The notes under the pieces were generated by a model. That model was given only the letters and a program-made list of their open reading frames with translations, was not told the origin of the DNA and did not search any database. From Laccaria trichodermophora (lineage: Eukaryota; Basidiomycota; Agaricomycetes; Agaricales; Hydnangiaceae), in assembly GCA_018417955.1 (NCBI GenBank), contig JACTVC010000020.1, positions 248,001 through 312,000 of the forward strand: 64,000 bases of DNA. The letters are read 5' to 3'. Made by a program: the position numbers and the translations under genes. Below are positions 11,411-22,589 of this stretch, piece by piece (positions within the stretch are counted from its first letter, which is position 1; every line of letters begins with the position of its first letter).

Positions 11411-12696
11411 ATGAAGCAGCAACCAGCCAGCTTCTTTCCCACAACAGCCTTGGTGAGTCGCCAGCATCGCTCCAAGCCCATGTAAAATGACGAACGCCGC
11501 CTGTATTAGGACCATGCGGTCGCTGGTCTCGGGGCAGGAGTTGCTACAACGCTGTGCATGAATCCCCTTGACCTTCTTAAGATCAAGTTCCAAGTCACCA
11601 CATCGAACCCCAAAGGCGGTCTGGGGAAGCACATTTGGCTCTCATTGAAGGAAATTAAGCAAACTCAAGGATGGATGGGCTTGTATCGCGGAATCGGACC
11701 AAACATCGCCGGGAATGCATCAAGTTGGGGTTTATATTTCCTCTTGTGTGTTAATCAAAGCACTACCCCCGCCGTATATTTACCCACTTTCATCCAGTTA
11801 TAACATGCTTAAGAAACGGGCTTCGAGTAGAGATATCACGAAACCGTTGTCAGCAGCAGATTACTTGCTCTGTTCCGCTCAAGCGAGTTCGCACTTCCCA
11901 CTTTGAGCAACCTGGGTGTGTGCAGAAACTAACCTACTCGCAGGTGCTGTAACCGCCGTCATCACCAATCCCTTATGGCTCGTTCGTGTGAGGATGTTCA
12001 CGACCAGGGTAGACTCTCCCAATGCATACCGTGGTCTATCGGGTGCGTTTAGTCAAAAGTCGCTCGGCAATCAACTTACCTGCATGAGCAGATGGTTTAT
12101 CACAGATCGTCAGAACGGAAGGCTGGACGGGTCTGTTCCGCGGCACCACCCTTGCCCTCGTTGGCGTCAGCAACGGTGCCATTCAGTTCGTTGCCTATGA
12201 AAAGATGAAAAAATGGGGTTTTGACCAAAAACAGAAACAACATGAAAGGGCAGGGAAACGCTATGATGCGGAAACGGATAAACTCGTCAGTCACACATTC
12301 AGCTGTTTTTTTTTTTCATAGTTCCAAGCTTTTCCTTTGCAGTCAAACTTTGCCTACACCGTTATGTCTATCACAAGCAAACTGGCGGCGTTAGCGCTGA
12401 CATACCCATACCAAGTTGTAAGATCCCGAATCCAGGTAAGATACGCTTGGCCGTTCTGCTTGGAGCAATCTGATTCGATACCTGACCAGGACAACGCTGC
12501 GGTACACCAATTTCCTAACATTCCGGTAACGATAAAACGCACTTGGTCGCAAGAGGGCATCCGAGGCTTTTACCGTGGGCTGGGAACAAACCTTGTCCGT
12601 GTGTTACCTGGGACATGCGTCACGTTCGTTGTGTACGAGAACTTGGCATGGCTACTACGGACAACTGCGGCAAAACGAGTAGCGTCCGAATCATAG
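11411..12696 (+). CDS. FLX1: Mitochondrial FAD/folate carrier, FLX1/SLC25A32 type
   Basis: A short first exon (11411-11452, MKQQPASFFPTTAL) is spliced to DHAVAGLGAGVATTLCMNPLD from 11510. The three carrier signatures are NPLDLLKIKFQ, NPLWLVRVRM and YPYQVVRSRIQ. Trp at the usual acidic position of the second signature is a hallmark of the FAD/folate/pyrimidine carriers. Further features are GWMGLYRGIGPNIAGNASSWG, SNGAIQFVAYEKMK and GIRGFYRGLGTNLVRVLPGTCVTF. The role is import of FAD (or folate in animals) into mitochondria. Introns of about 50 bp keep phase. FAD versus folate specificity cannot be decided from sequence. Confidence 0.85.
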
Positions 12697-13014
12697 CACT
12701 TCGGGTCCTACCCAGGATATATTTACATTACCCTACATTCGTCTAATGTGCTTTTTTGCATCTTATTACTAGAAATGTATACTACACCTTGATCTATATC
12801 CCCCATCTCTCGATCTACTTATGTCATTGTCGAAAAGAGGGCTAAGTACTACGATTTTTAATCATTATTTATGCGTGCTTTTCTTATCCCTCCGCGAGCA
12901 ATAAGCAGCAACACGACCTCTCACTGCTCAGGTAGACTGTTCGACGTCGTTGGTGAGTATGAGTACTCAAAAGCCTTCATTTCTCGTGTTGATCCAAGAA
13001 ATAGTGTACCCACT

Positions 13015-13812
13015 ATGAGCGCCTTCCTTGCCTTTCGTTTCGCCGCGTTTTCCGTCTTGAGAACGCGCCCCACGGCTTTTGTCAAATTTCAACATGGAAC
13101 CCGAGCAATGTCCTCTAAATCGAAGCAACATAAGGGTCTCACTCTACGAAATCAAGTCATTGGAGCAAACATAAAACACCGCGTCGTCCAACTCGTCGAC
13201 CAAGAAACAGGCGTGCCCGGCCCACCCTGCAATCTCGAAGACATATTCGCCTCGGTCGATGAAAAGACACACTACGTCGAGCTCGTCAGCGAATCTCCTG
13301 TGTTAGTGAAGATATACGACAGAGCTGAAATGAAACTAAGGCACCTTGCACGGAAAGCCCGGGTGAAGGTGTCAGCGAAACGTAACCAGCGGAAGGAGAT
13401 TCAACTCACGTGGAACACTCAACCAGGGGACATGGCGCACAAGCTCGCAAAGGTGCGAGAGGAGCTAGAGAAGGGGTGTCGGGTGGACTTGGTGTTTGCG
13501 CCCAAGCCGAATACCGAACCCCCACGCATGATGGTGATGCGGCAACGATTGGACGAATTTGTGGCGAGTTGTGTGGATCTGAGCTCAGAGTGGAGGGAAA
13601 GAGTATTTGAGCGCGGAATGGCTCTCGCGTTTCTGCAGAGCAAGATCGAGATTCAGGTACCCGACAAGGAGGACTTTAGAGGGTTGTTGCCCAAGTCGGT
13701 TCTCCGTCGACAAGAGAGGATTTTAAAGGAGAGGGCTAAAGAGAAGAAGCGTATGGAGGCGCGAGCTTCAGCGCAACCAAGCGAACAATCAGAATCCGAC
13801 ATATTTACGTAG
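13015..13812 (+). CDS. Mitochondrial translation initiation factor IF-3
   Basis: Single exon of 265 residues. The first ~45 residues are Arg/Ser/Phe-rich (FLAFRFAAFSVLRTRPTAF), as expected of a mitochondrial presequence. The IF3 N-domain begins at LRNQVIGANIKHRVVQLVD and its linker has SPVLVKIYDRAEMKL. The C-domain is KARVKVSAKRNQRKEIQLTW through HKLAKVREELEKGCRVDLVF, then a basic Lys/Glu tail. IF3 keeps ribosomal subunits apart during initiation; fungal forms are known as AIM23-like. An in-frame ATG at 12871 would add 48 residues, but that part contains an intron-like GTGAGTATG and places a non-targeting sequence ahead of the presequence, so 13015 is preferred. Confidence 0.85.
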   Translation: MSAFLAFRFAAFSVLRTRPTAFVKFQHGTRAMSSKSKQHKGLTLRNQVIGANIKHRVVQLVDQETGVPGPPCNLEDIFASVDEKTHYVELVSESPVLVKIYDRAEMKLRHLARKARVKVSAKRNQRKEIQLTWNTQPGDMAHKLAKVREELEKGCRVDLVFAPKPNTEPPRMMVMRQRLDEFVASCVDLSSEWRERVFERGMALAFLQSKIEIQVPDKEDFRGLLPKSVLRRQERILKERAKEKKRMEARASAQPSEQSESDIFT

Positions 13813-13970
13813 AGTACTTAGAAGCTACATATTTACTTGGGATTGTCTCCTAAAACTTCTGGAATGACAACAGTTCCGGTTCTTCGGAATCCCATATTTC
13901 ACCAATGGGGTCGTTTTGAATGACGGAAAACATTCCCGAGGAGACAGTTCAGAGTCTTAGAGCGTCAAAT

Positions 13971-16493
13971 TTAGCCCAGTCCGAGTCCGTGGGACTTCGT
14001 TTTCATCGTTGGAATGCGATACAACGATCTAACGTTCACCTTTGTCGGGAACGCATACGCAAGCTTCTCAATCTCCAGTGGAGATTTCTCTAGGCCTGAG
14101 GGCAAACGCCCCACGAAAAGATGCTGGAAACCCAGAGGAATGGCAAATCCCGCCTGAATCATATCCTTTCCAACTTCCAACAAAGTCGGATCCCAAACCT
14201 TTGAAACAATACCACGATGCGCATAATTCAATTTCGCCCGTTTGACTTCGCGTTTCTTGGCACCTGGATGCGGTGTTCGTCTCCTAGGCCGCATATACGA
14301 GTGTCGACCGACAATATCGAGGATAGCATTGAAGAAATGGGCATCAGGCTTCGGAGGCTGCAGACTATGCTTGATGATGAGATCCTCCGGGATTCTCTGC
14401 GTAGCACTTTGTACGGAGCGGTAAACAGCCAAACATAGGTCACGTCCTAGAACTTCGCGCAAATCTGATGTTCGAGGTACAAGAGGATGGGGTTGTCCCC
14501 AGCTAATAACGCCTTGACGAGCATGACGAGCCTTACTGGCGTCCGAATTATTATAAATTGACCGTGGATTCGCTTCGGCAGCATAGAGCTTGATCATGAT
14601 GGTGTATGCATGAATAGGGAGGCACCAAGGAGTAAATTTTGCGTCTGGATCCAAAACCGCCTTCCAACTCGCTTCTTCGGCATCTTGTGCAAGCTTCCAA
14701 ACCCTCTCGGCGAGCCCAGTCCTCCCTATTTTCTGAAGTGCGTTCAGGATCGAAGTAAAGACGTATGGTCCGAGTTTGACAGCGTGCTTCAGTTGTTTTC
14801 TATACCTGACCATCTTTCTTTTCGCTGGATCAGCAAATTCGCCGTCCTGCCCAGCTTGGTCCGGCGGTAAGAGAAGGCCAGGAAAAATGATGGGTAAGAG
14901 GTCTACGACAACATTTGGACGGCCGGTGGAAGTAAGATGTGTAATAGTGGACGTAATCGTGTGAGTATCTCCTCGTTCCACAGCCGTGTGAATGGTATCC
15001 ATGCGAGTAGCGTTCTGGCCGTCCCTCATCAAATTCAAAGCTTTGTCGACAATCTCAGAGCGGTGGAGCAGTGTACCATTCCTCAGCAGAATAGTCGCAG
15101 TAGCTTGATCGGGTTTTAATGGTGGGACGCGTACGTCAGTCATATGACGCAAAATTTTGTCAGCCAGTTTGCCAGAACGCCTATGACGCAAAGCGTACTG
15201 CAGAAGACTGTTGTACCCGTATCTGTCCATGGCGGGTAACATTGATCTTTCCGGGCATGAAAGAGGGTGTAGATGATTGCGTTCTGGCAATTTATGGATA
15301 AGTCGGTGAAGGACCTCATGAAAGTAAGAGTAGGCTTCAACTTGCTTGGGCTGACCCGCTTTATCAGGGACCCACACTTTGTCTCGTGCCGTCCTGGGAC
15401 AGGCAGAAAGTGAACGTATGATTGGGCTGATTGACTGGAAAGGTATTCGCTTTTCATCTAAAAGTACCGCCATATTAGCAAGTGCCTGCAGCGCGGCACG
15501 AATGTTAAGTCGGGAGCCCTCATCCGTTGCGTCCGATGAGAGGGTCTGATCAATCGCATCCAACATGGGGTGCAAACATGATTCTGAGGGGAACTCAGCC
15601 TCAGAATCGTACCATTTGGGGACGCCCAACCCGTTCTGTGTAGTCGCAATAGGTCGAGGGGAAGATGGATCTAGCTTGATTGAAGATTGCACCATGCGAG
15701 CCTGCCAATCCCTAACCATAATCCCAAAAAGCAACGATGCTATGATGATTTCCCCATTGATAACGCAGAGCGTCATGAGGGTTCGAAACATGTTGTTAGT
15801 TCGTTTCTGCCGTCTTTGACGCGCCAGGTCCAGAAGCCGAAGAGCAAATTTTGTACCGTGGTGGTTTGTCATGGTAGGTTTGAGGGTGAGAATGTCAGAG
15901 TCTTCTAGCGATGACTTTAACAACAGGGGTGACGTTATATTGCCTATAGTCGGAGAAGGATGTGTTATCGCTTGAAAAACGGCTTCCAATGTTTTGGGGC
16001 GTATTCGGATGCAGCTTTTCATCATTTGCTGAGCCAAATTGCCAGCTTTTTTCGAGAGCCCTATCCGAATGAGACCATGCAGTAGTGCATGGGAAGATAA
16101 CCTCGGCGAGACATTCGAGTCGAAAGGTATGGCTGAGGCCTTGAACCGCTTGAGGTCTCTTATCCCGAGGCTTGAAGTCCATCTATCGCCAAGCCTGGCG
16201 TGGCGAATGGAGTTCACAATGAGAAAGGCATCAGACAGATCGTTGTTTGCAATGGACAAACGGACAGCCTGCGAAGCGGCAAGAGAGATCTGGGCTGGTG
16301 TCAGGGATTGCGAAGAAGAATTCGAGGTAGGTATGGAAGGGGTCGGTGAAAGTGAAGGTGATGTTGATGGATTTAGGTCAGATGAGGTAGAGAGTGCGCT
16401 AAAACCACGCGAGAAGGTGGATTGCAAGGCCTTGCCATGAGCAGGTAAAGCATGGAGCGTGTGTTTGGTGCATCTTCGCCAGATACATTGCAT
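13971..16493 (-). CDS. Large probable mitochondrial helical (PPR-like) protein
   Basis: An intronless frame of 840 residues from the ATG at 16493. The open frame continues upstream to a GTG but without an ATG, which supports this start. The N-terminus (MQCIWRRCTKHTLHALPAHGK) is basic and amphipathic, like a mitochondrial presequence, followed by a Ser/Pro/Thr-rich linker. The rest looks alpha-helical, with helix-pair patterns such as SSHALLHGLIRIGLSKKAGNL, GYNSLLQYALRHRRSGKLAD and YTIMIKLYAAEANPRS that resemble pentatricopeptide repeats in spacing. PPR proteins of this type bind organellar RNA. I do not recognise a named orthologue, and the PPR call is an inference. It is divergent from CBC1, with 310 bp between starts. 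Confidence 0.6.
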   Translation of the reverse strand: MQCIWRRCTKHTLHALPAHGKALQSTFSRGFSALSTSSDLNPSTSPSLSPTPSIPTSNSSSQSLTPAQISLAASQAVRLSIANNDLSDAFLIVNSIRHARLGDRWTSSLGIRDLKRFKASAIPFDSNVSPRLSSHALLHGLIRIGLSKKAGNLAQQMMKSCIRIRPKTLEAVFQAITHPSPTIGNITSPLLLKSSLEDSDILTLKPTMTNHHGTKFALRLLDLARQRRQKRTNNMFRTLMTLCVINGEIIIASLLFGIMVRDWQARMVQSSIKLDPSSPRPIATTQNGLGVPKWYDSEAEFPSESCLHPMLDAIDQTLSSDATDEGSRLNIRAALQALANMAVLLDEKRIPFQSISPIIRSLSACPRTARDKVWVPDKAGQPKQVEAYSYFHEVLHRLIHKLPERNHLHPLSCPERSMLPAMDRYGYNSLLQYALRHRRSGKLADKILRHMTDVRVPPLKPDQATATILLRNGTLLHRSEIVDKALNLMRDGQNATRMDTIHTAVERGDTHTITSTITHLTSTGRPNVVVDLLPIIFPGLLLPPDQAGQDGEFADPAKRKMVRYRKQLKHAVKLGPYVFTSILNALQKIGRTGLAERVWKLAQDAEEASWKAVLDPDAKFTPWCLPIHAYTIMIKLYAAEANPRSIYNNSDASKARHARQGVISWGQPHPLVPRTSDLREVLGRDLCLAVYRSVQSATQRIPEDLIIKHSLQPPKPDAHFFNAILDIVGRHSYMRPRRRTPHPGAKKREVKRAKLNYAHRGIVSKVWDPTLLEVGKDMIQAGFAIPLGFQHLFVGRLPSGLEKSPLEIEKLAYAFPTKVNVRSLYRIPTMKTKSHGLGLG

Positions 16494-16803
16494 GTGTATT
16501 ACATAGCTGAAAACTGGGTGAGCAGGGGAGTCGCGCCTAATGTATGTTAAACTCACGCGTCAAGACTCACGCGTCAAGAGCAGGAGAAGTTGCGCAGCAA
16601 GCACTGGTCGGTGTCGAGGATGTTGTCGACAACTTTTCGGATGATGTCGCAGAACGTCCCAAAGAGGAAGGATGACACGTGAGGCGGTCACTAAAGTTGT
16701 AAAAGTTGATTCTCAGCAGTTGAAGCTTGAAGACGACAGCGACGACAGAGTTTTGAAACCTTGCATTTCAGAAAATACCCAACTTTATTGACACACTAGA
16801 GTT

Positions 16804-19800
16804 ATGAGTTATGAACGTCGCGGCGGCGGTGGTAGAAGGCGCCATCACAGAGGTGAGAACAGGCTTCATGCCCATGTCCATTTCTCCAACCAACCATCTC
16901 GTGTCCAGATGACTATGACGACCGACGGCGCGAACCTTATGAGTCACCAGACGATAAGCTCAAAAATGCCATAATCAAGTTGGGCGAAGTGGTAAGCGCC
17001 TCAGCTGGCGAGGCTTAGACTTACATCTTAACCTACGCTTCCTCCAGGATCCGGTGGAAGAACTCCCTAGACTGGAAAAACAAATCAGGGAACATGTTCC
17101 CCGTAACATCCCCATCCTTTCAGAAGCTTTTCGTATTGGGTAAGTGGGTTTCTAATTTCTCAGCTACTGTCTGACTTGTCAATTCCAGTGTGACAGAAGA
17201 ACCGTACAAAACGCCCTACTATGCCGCCCTTTTACGATTGCTGCATGACCCTTCAGACGTTGGCATTCCAGATGAGACGCCCCTTGGCAGACTCATTCTC
17301 GAAGATTTTTGGAAAGGCTTCCAGGGATATCTGGACAAGGTTGCTTGGAGAGAGACTCGACTATGCGTCAGTGCCCCTCTTGCAACCAAGACCCAATTTG
17401 ACAATCCATTCACCAGATACATTTCTTTGCCCATCTAACGGTGGCCAAACTGATCTCGCCTGAGTCCTTGTTTTCTCTCCTGCAATCATTCACGGCTGTC
17501 CTCGATGAATTCGGCGTCTCTCATGGGCGAGCAAAACGAGCAGCCCTTTGTGCTGGCGAAGGCCTTCTTGTGGTATGCCCCATTCTTATTCCCGGCGGCG
17601 GTCATCTTGATTTCTCTCAGGCCGGACCCATATTAAAACAATATTCTCCCTCAAACACAACGGATATAATTGAGGCAATTCGAACCTATAACGAACTTAC
17701 TGTTACACAAAAGTGGCTGGTAGCGCCCGTCACCAAGATTTACAGTGATGTCGTCCCAGAAGAAAATGCAGTCGAGGTTTGTCTTTGCACTTGAATCACG
17801 TTAAGCAAAATTCTCAAAGAACCTCTAGCTTCTGGATATCCTGTTGACCATTTTACAAACCCTAGATCGGGGAGATTTTGAGGAAACTGCCGACTGCCTC
17901 CCCAGACCATACTCTGAATATCCAGAGATTGACACCACCGTTTTGCCTCCATACAACCTTCCTTTGGTGCTAGTTCCACCGGAGATCATCGAATTGGATG
18001 CCCTTTCAGGGGATTCTGGCGAGGAAGCCCAGGTAAAGAAAGAAGAATGGCCAGAGTTTTTTATTCGACTATTTGGCTCCGAGGTAGATTTCGTTAGTAT
18101 TATTGAAGATCTCTACTAACTATAGACCCCTTAGGTCTCTCCCGATTTCCAAAATCCTGTCGGGTATATTGTGCGAACCGCACTTCTGGATATCACCGAT
18201 ATTTTTGAGGTGAACAGGAAAGAATGTGCCCGGTTACTCCTCGAATACCCCAAGTGGAATCTCCCTGGAACATTCAAACCCAAGCCTGGAGCAACAGTCA
18301 CTGCAGATCCTGTTCCTGGGAAAGATTGGCAGTTGGAGAGCACGATTATTGAGGTCAGCTCTTTCTCTTTCCTTTCCCTCGATTTGTTCTTATCTGACTA
18401 ATATGTTGCGAAGACCACTCTAGGAGCGTACTTGATTCTCCCAGAATCGTCCTCAAAGTCCATTTACTACACCAGTCTCATAACAGAGCTCTGTAAACTG
18501 TCGCCTTCAACCGTAGGCCCAGCCGTGGGAAAGTCTATCCGTAAGCTCTATATCTCCCTCTCTGAAGGTTTGGACGTGGAAGTAGCGCGTCGATTCGCGG
18601 AATGGTTTGCTGTTCATATGAGTAATTTCGGGTTCCAGTGGGTGTGGAAGGAATGGTGCGTTTTATCAATTTTGTCTTTTAGATGCATCTCGAACTGTTT
18701 ATAGGGTACCTGATCTTTCTTTGACTGTTCAACACCCACGTCGTGCGTTCATGCGCAGAGCGATTGAGTATGAAATACGGTTGTCCTATCATGACCGCAT
18801 CATGAAGACCCTTCCCGAATCGATGCAGACTCTTGAGGCATACACCATTGCAGAACAAGCACCAGGTCCTGACTTCGGATATGATGATCCTGGTAAGTTC
18901 TGTTGTCCTCCCTCATCTATATCACTTCTAAATATACTCTTCGTAGGCAAACCGCATCATGATGCTGCTCAAGCCGTTCTCAATCTCTTCCGAGGACGAG
19001 CAAAGGCAGAAGACGTCATATCTCATCTCGACACCCTCAAATCCACCCTTGAAAGCTCAGATGAAGGGCATGTCAACGTCGACGCTGTCGTGCGCTCCAT
19101 CGCCGTCCAATCCCTCCTCCACATCGGCTCGCGCTCCTTCTCCCATCTGCTCAACGCCATCGAGCGCTACCTCCCTCTGCTACGAAACCTTGCGAGCAGT
19201 GGTGTTTCAAGTGTCGGAGGCGGTGGAAATGCAGAGGCTAAAGCTGACATCCTCAGTGCTGCAGCTGCATTCTGGAAGCACAACAGGCAAATGGTTGGCA
19301 TCGTTTTCGATAAACTCATGCAGTACCAGATCGTCGACCCGACTGATGTCGTAGGCTGGACTTTCCTGAATGGGGCTGTGATTGGGCAGTTTAGCGAGCT
19401 TGCTGGCCCAATGAACCTCAGTACGTTCGAGTGGGATTTGTTGAAGGGTGCTCTGGACAAAGCCAATGGACGAGTGATGATCGCCAGGAGGAAAGTCACA
19501 GCATTGAGGAAAGAAGACGATGATACGCGTGCCCGCGTAAAAGCTAGCACTGACGCAGACACGATGGAGGTGGATGCTGAGGAGAAACCAGGTAAGAGGC
19601 TTACAGTTCCTTTTTTTCCATTTATTAACGATTTTGATAGAAGACACTACGTCTGACAACCCCGCCCTCGTCACTGCCCTCAAGGCTTTCTCGAGTTTAA
19701 CCAAGGAACAAAAGGCAGCACTTTCAAAAACACTCGAAGGATTCGTGTCATGCCTTGCACCTTCTCTAACAGACCCAAGTCCAAACCCCCACGCCCGAAC

Positions 19801-20080
19801 AGTCATCTCAGAAGAGGCATGGGAAAACCGAGCGAATTGGGGTCGAGATGAATGGAGTGCGTGGGAAACTTGGGGCTGGTACAGGCAGTTTTGTAGAGCG
19901 GTTCGTCATATTTTTGTTTCTTCCTTGCGGGGTCTGATATTGTGACAGTATTCGCCATACCTTCGAACATACTCCAACACGCTGTACGCTATCTCGTTTG
20001 CCAAATTTGACGGATCCAAAGATCCAGCTGCTGAGCTACTCAAAAAGATCTGGAACATTGCTACGGGCCAAGATGCTTGA
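16804..20080 (+). CDS. CBC1: Nuclear cap-binding complex large subunit (CBP80)
   Basis: The product starts MSYERRGGGGRRRHHRGDYDDRR, a Gly/Arg-rich N-terminus. It continues with DKLKNAIIKLGEVDPVEELPRLEKQIREHVP and LGRLILEDFWKGFQGYLDKVAWRETRL, the MIF4G-type helical repeats of CBP80/NCBP1. About a dozen introns follow in phase. The mid and C-terminal MIF4G-like parts include FLAHLTVAKLISPESLFSLL, RRAFMRRAIEYEIRLSYHDRI and WTFLNGAVIGQFSEL. It ends FDGSKDPAAELLKKIW and a TGA at 20078-20080. CBP80 with CBP20 binds the m7G cap of nascent transcripts in the nucleus and couples capping to splicing and export. Length and domain order fit the family. Confidence 0.88.
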
Positions 20081-20441
20081 TCAAGTGCCGTTTGGGAGAG
20101 CCATGTTACAGTATCTACACCTCTCTATTATCAGTTATTTCCGTAAATTGCTTATCTTTGTTTCTAAATGTCTGTGTCGACTTGACCTAAGATTATTGCC
20201 GTTGATGTTACTCGTTGCAGCTAGATTGTTACAACACTGCAAATGCAAAACTCCTCCGTCCTTGCGATGGTCTGTTTCTAGATCAAACGTATCTACGTAG
20301 AAGCAAAGACAAGACCCCAATTAAGAGATATATCCATTGAAAAAAATTGTAGAATACAAGAAACGCTTGAAGTATCGATAGGTGAAACAATCCAAACGTC
20401 CGGTTCGTGGTCGGTAATTTACCCAGCAGTATCATTCACGT

Positions 20442-21737
20442 CTAGCTCCAGCCATTGACGATAAGGTTCCCGTCTGGCGACTTGCCCGTGAACTTGTTGG
20501 GTCCGCCGTTCGTGCTGATGACACTGTTGGCCAAGGAAGGAGTGGAGAGAGCAACAGGAGTTGCTGAGGCAATAATGGCAGACGCTTCAGCGGGGGTGAT
20601 GGTGGTCGTGCTGGTGGATGCCACAGCTGAGCCGGTACCGCGGACAAGCGAGCCGATGGTCTGGGGTTGAGTATCAATGAATGCCATCGTTGGACCGGCA
20701 ACGAGCTGGGTCGAGGCACGATCGCGAATGTTGTTGACCAATGGCTGGCCGTCGGAGGTGATGAAGATAGCGACGGGGCCGTTGATCCCTGGTGGGACGA
20801 CACAGTTGTTGAATGGCAGAGCAATGGAGTTGGGCTGGCCACCAAGCATCATTTGGCAGAAGAGGTTCTGAAAGAAATATTTATTAGTAAGATTGTATGA
20901 GGAACCAGAAAAGACACTTACATTGGTGGAACCGTTGATGGCAGAAGAGCTAAAGGTCAGCTTGGTTCCTGGCGCAACGGTACCGGTGTTGGTGATTGCG
21001 AGAGTAGGATTTGCTGGAATGCCAAGATCGCATGGCCCATCAAAGAAAGGGCCAGCAATAGCCAAAATCTCATTAGGGGCAAGAGGAATGTCAAAGGCGG
21101 CTGGGATGGCCGTTCCTGTACCAGAGAGTATGTTGAGAATTGTTTGATGGCGAGCCTCAACGGTCAAGATGGAGCCGGCAGCATCCAAGAGGACAGGGTC
21201 TTTTATGAGGGTAGCACCACCAAGGTACGCCGAGACACCGACATTTTCAACTACACGGGCAGTCGCAGCCATGGTCGCAACGTCTGTCAGGGCACCTGCA
21301 AAGTTAAACTTGCAAGTTGTGATGGGGGTCTCTCCAAACGACTTCAAGGCAGCCTATGCGTTGTTTCAGTAGATGCACATCTGCCTTACGAAAATGTAAC
21401 GTTTACCTGAAGTACAGTGCTATGAGTAGCTTCATCGACCTGGATGGTCTTGAATTGCTCGATAGGAATTAGACTAGAGCTGAAGCCTGCAGCTGTGAAA
21501 TCGCTAGATTGGAATTTTTTAAGAGCTTGGCAATAGAAAGCGGATTCCAGTTGTTCCAAAACATCAGCGAATTCTGTTGAGAGCGTATCAGAAACAGACT
21601 CTCTGGTTTAGCGCACGCGACGTACTGAAGACCAGAACATCAGAGGCGGCAGCGCGCCTAGTCAGACGAGAGGGCGCAGCGGATCCCAAAAGAGGGGCGG
21701 ATGCCGTCAGGGCAATGAAAACTGAGCTCAAGAACAT
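20442..21737 (-). CDS. Secreted ferritin-like (RDS1-type) protein
   Basis: The ATG at 21737 opens a signal peptide (MFLSSVFIALTASAPLLGSAA). A ferritin-like helical domain follows: KFADVLEQLESAFYCQALKKF, then IEQFKTIQVDEATHSTVLQ, then TARVVENVGVSAYLGGA and EARHQTILNILSG. This resembles the fungal RDS1 stress-response family. The C-terminal half is Thr/Ser/Pro-rich with candidate N-glycosylation sites. One intron (GTAAGT ... TTTCAG, near 20868-20921) is 54 bp, a multiple of three with no stop, so an unspliced message would still be open; splicing is supported by strong splice sites and by the odd inserted peptide. Metal binding and function are not established. Divergent from NOP58. Confidence 0.8.
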
Positions 21738-22589
21738 TTTGGCAGATTATGACGTTGAAAGTTATTGTGTAAAAAGGGCCTGCTTCAAAAGAATGTGTCG
21801 AACGAATGAGCTGGAGCTAGCCAGATACTATCAACCAGGGGAGTGCTGCCAGGCAAACCCAAAAAGAAGGACTAAAATACAAGGCATTATTACTCTGCAA
21901 GAAAAAGCTCGAGAATGACTTACTAGGGCGGGGAGAGGGAGGGGAGAAAGAACGACAAGTGGAAAAAGGCATGGTGGCGACGAACATCAGAGTATTTGTA
22001 GGTATCAAGGCTCGGCGTCGTCGGTTCAAGTTCTGCCATTTCTATGGCGATAAGATACACAAGGAATCTTTTGACAACAGACCCTCAATTCATTGCTAAC
22101 ACCATGAAAGCAATAGTCCATGTTTGGCACAGACATTGACGTCGATCCCGCTCGCGACTGGCATGAGTCCTATTGTCTAATTATCCCAATGAATTCGCTC
22201 CTATCTTTCACTTGTTCTCGTTGGAATCCAATTGTCCACAAGTTCACAGCCAGCCGCCGTTCGCAGCTTCAGTACTACTCCGATATTGACATCTATCCAT
22301 CAATCATAGTCAGCGCTCAGCAATAAAGGGCACGATAGAATTTGCAGTGGGAAGAGGATTGGCGGCATACGCGTCGAGATTTTGAGTGTCCATTGAATTA
22401 GATGCAAAGATGGGAACATGTTCCCACGCAATGGTGGGAAACCTAAGAATTTCTTCACTACACAGAAAGTCGCCAAAAAATCGTCCTGCTCGTTGTGCTC
22501 GCTGTTCTCTAATCATCTTTGCTTTCTCTCATCTTCATCTGATCTCTGCTAATTTTGATTACACTTTTCTTCCGTGACCTCAACCAACC
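21738..22589. other. Intergenic region between ferritin-like gene and NOP58
   Basis: 850 bp separating two divergent genes. No gene or repeat recognised; a pyrimidine-rich stretch lies just upstream of the NOP58 start, as is common for ribosome-biogenesis genes. Confidence 0.4.

Noticed and set aside
12871..13014. Upstream in-frame ATG of the IF3 gene
   Set aside because: It would put 48 residues without targeting character ahead of an evident presequence, and the stretch includes an intron-like donor.
16494..16556. Longer N-terminus of the PPR-like protein
   Set aside because: The extension begins at a GTG codon with no ATG, so the ATG at 16493 is the first usable start.
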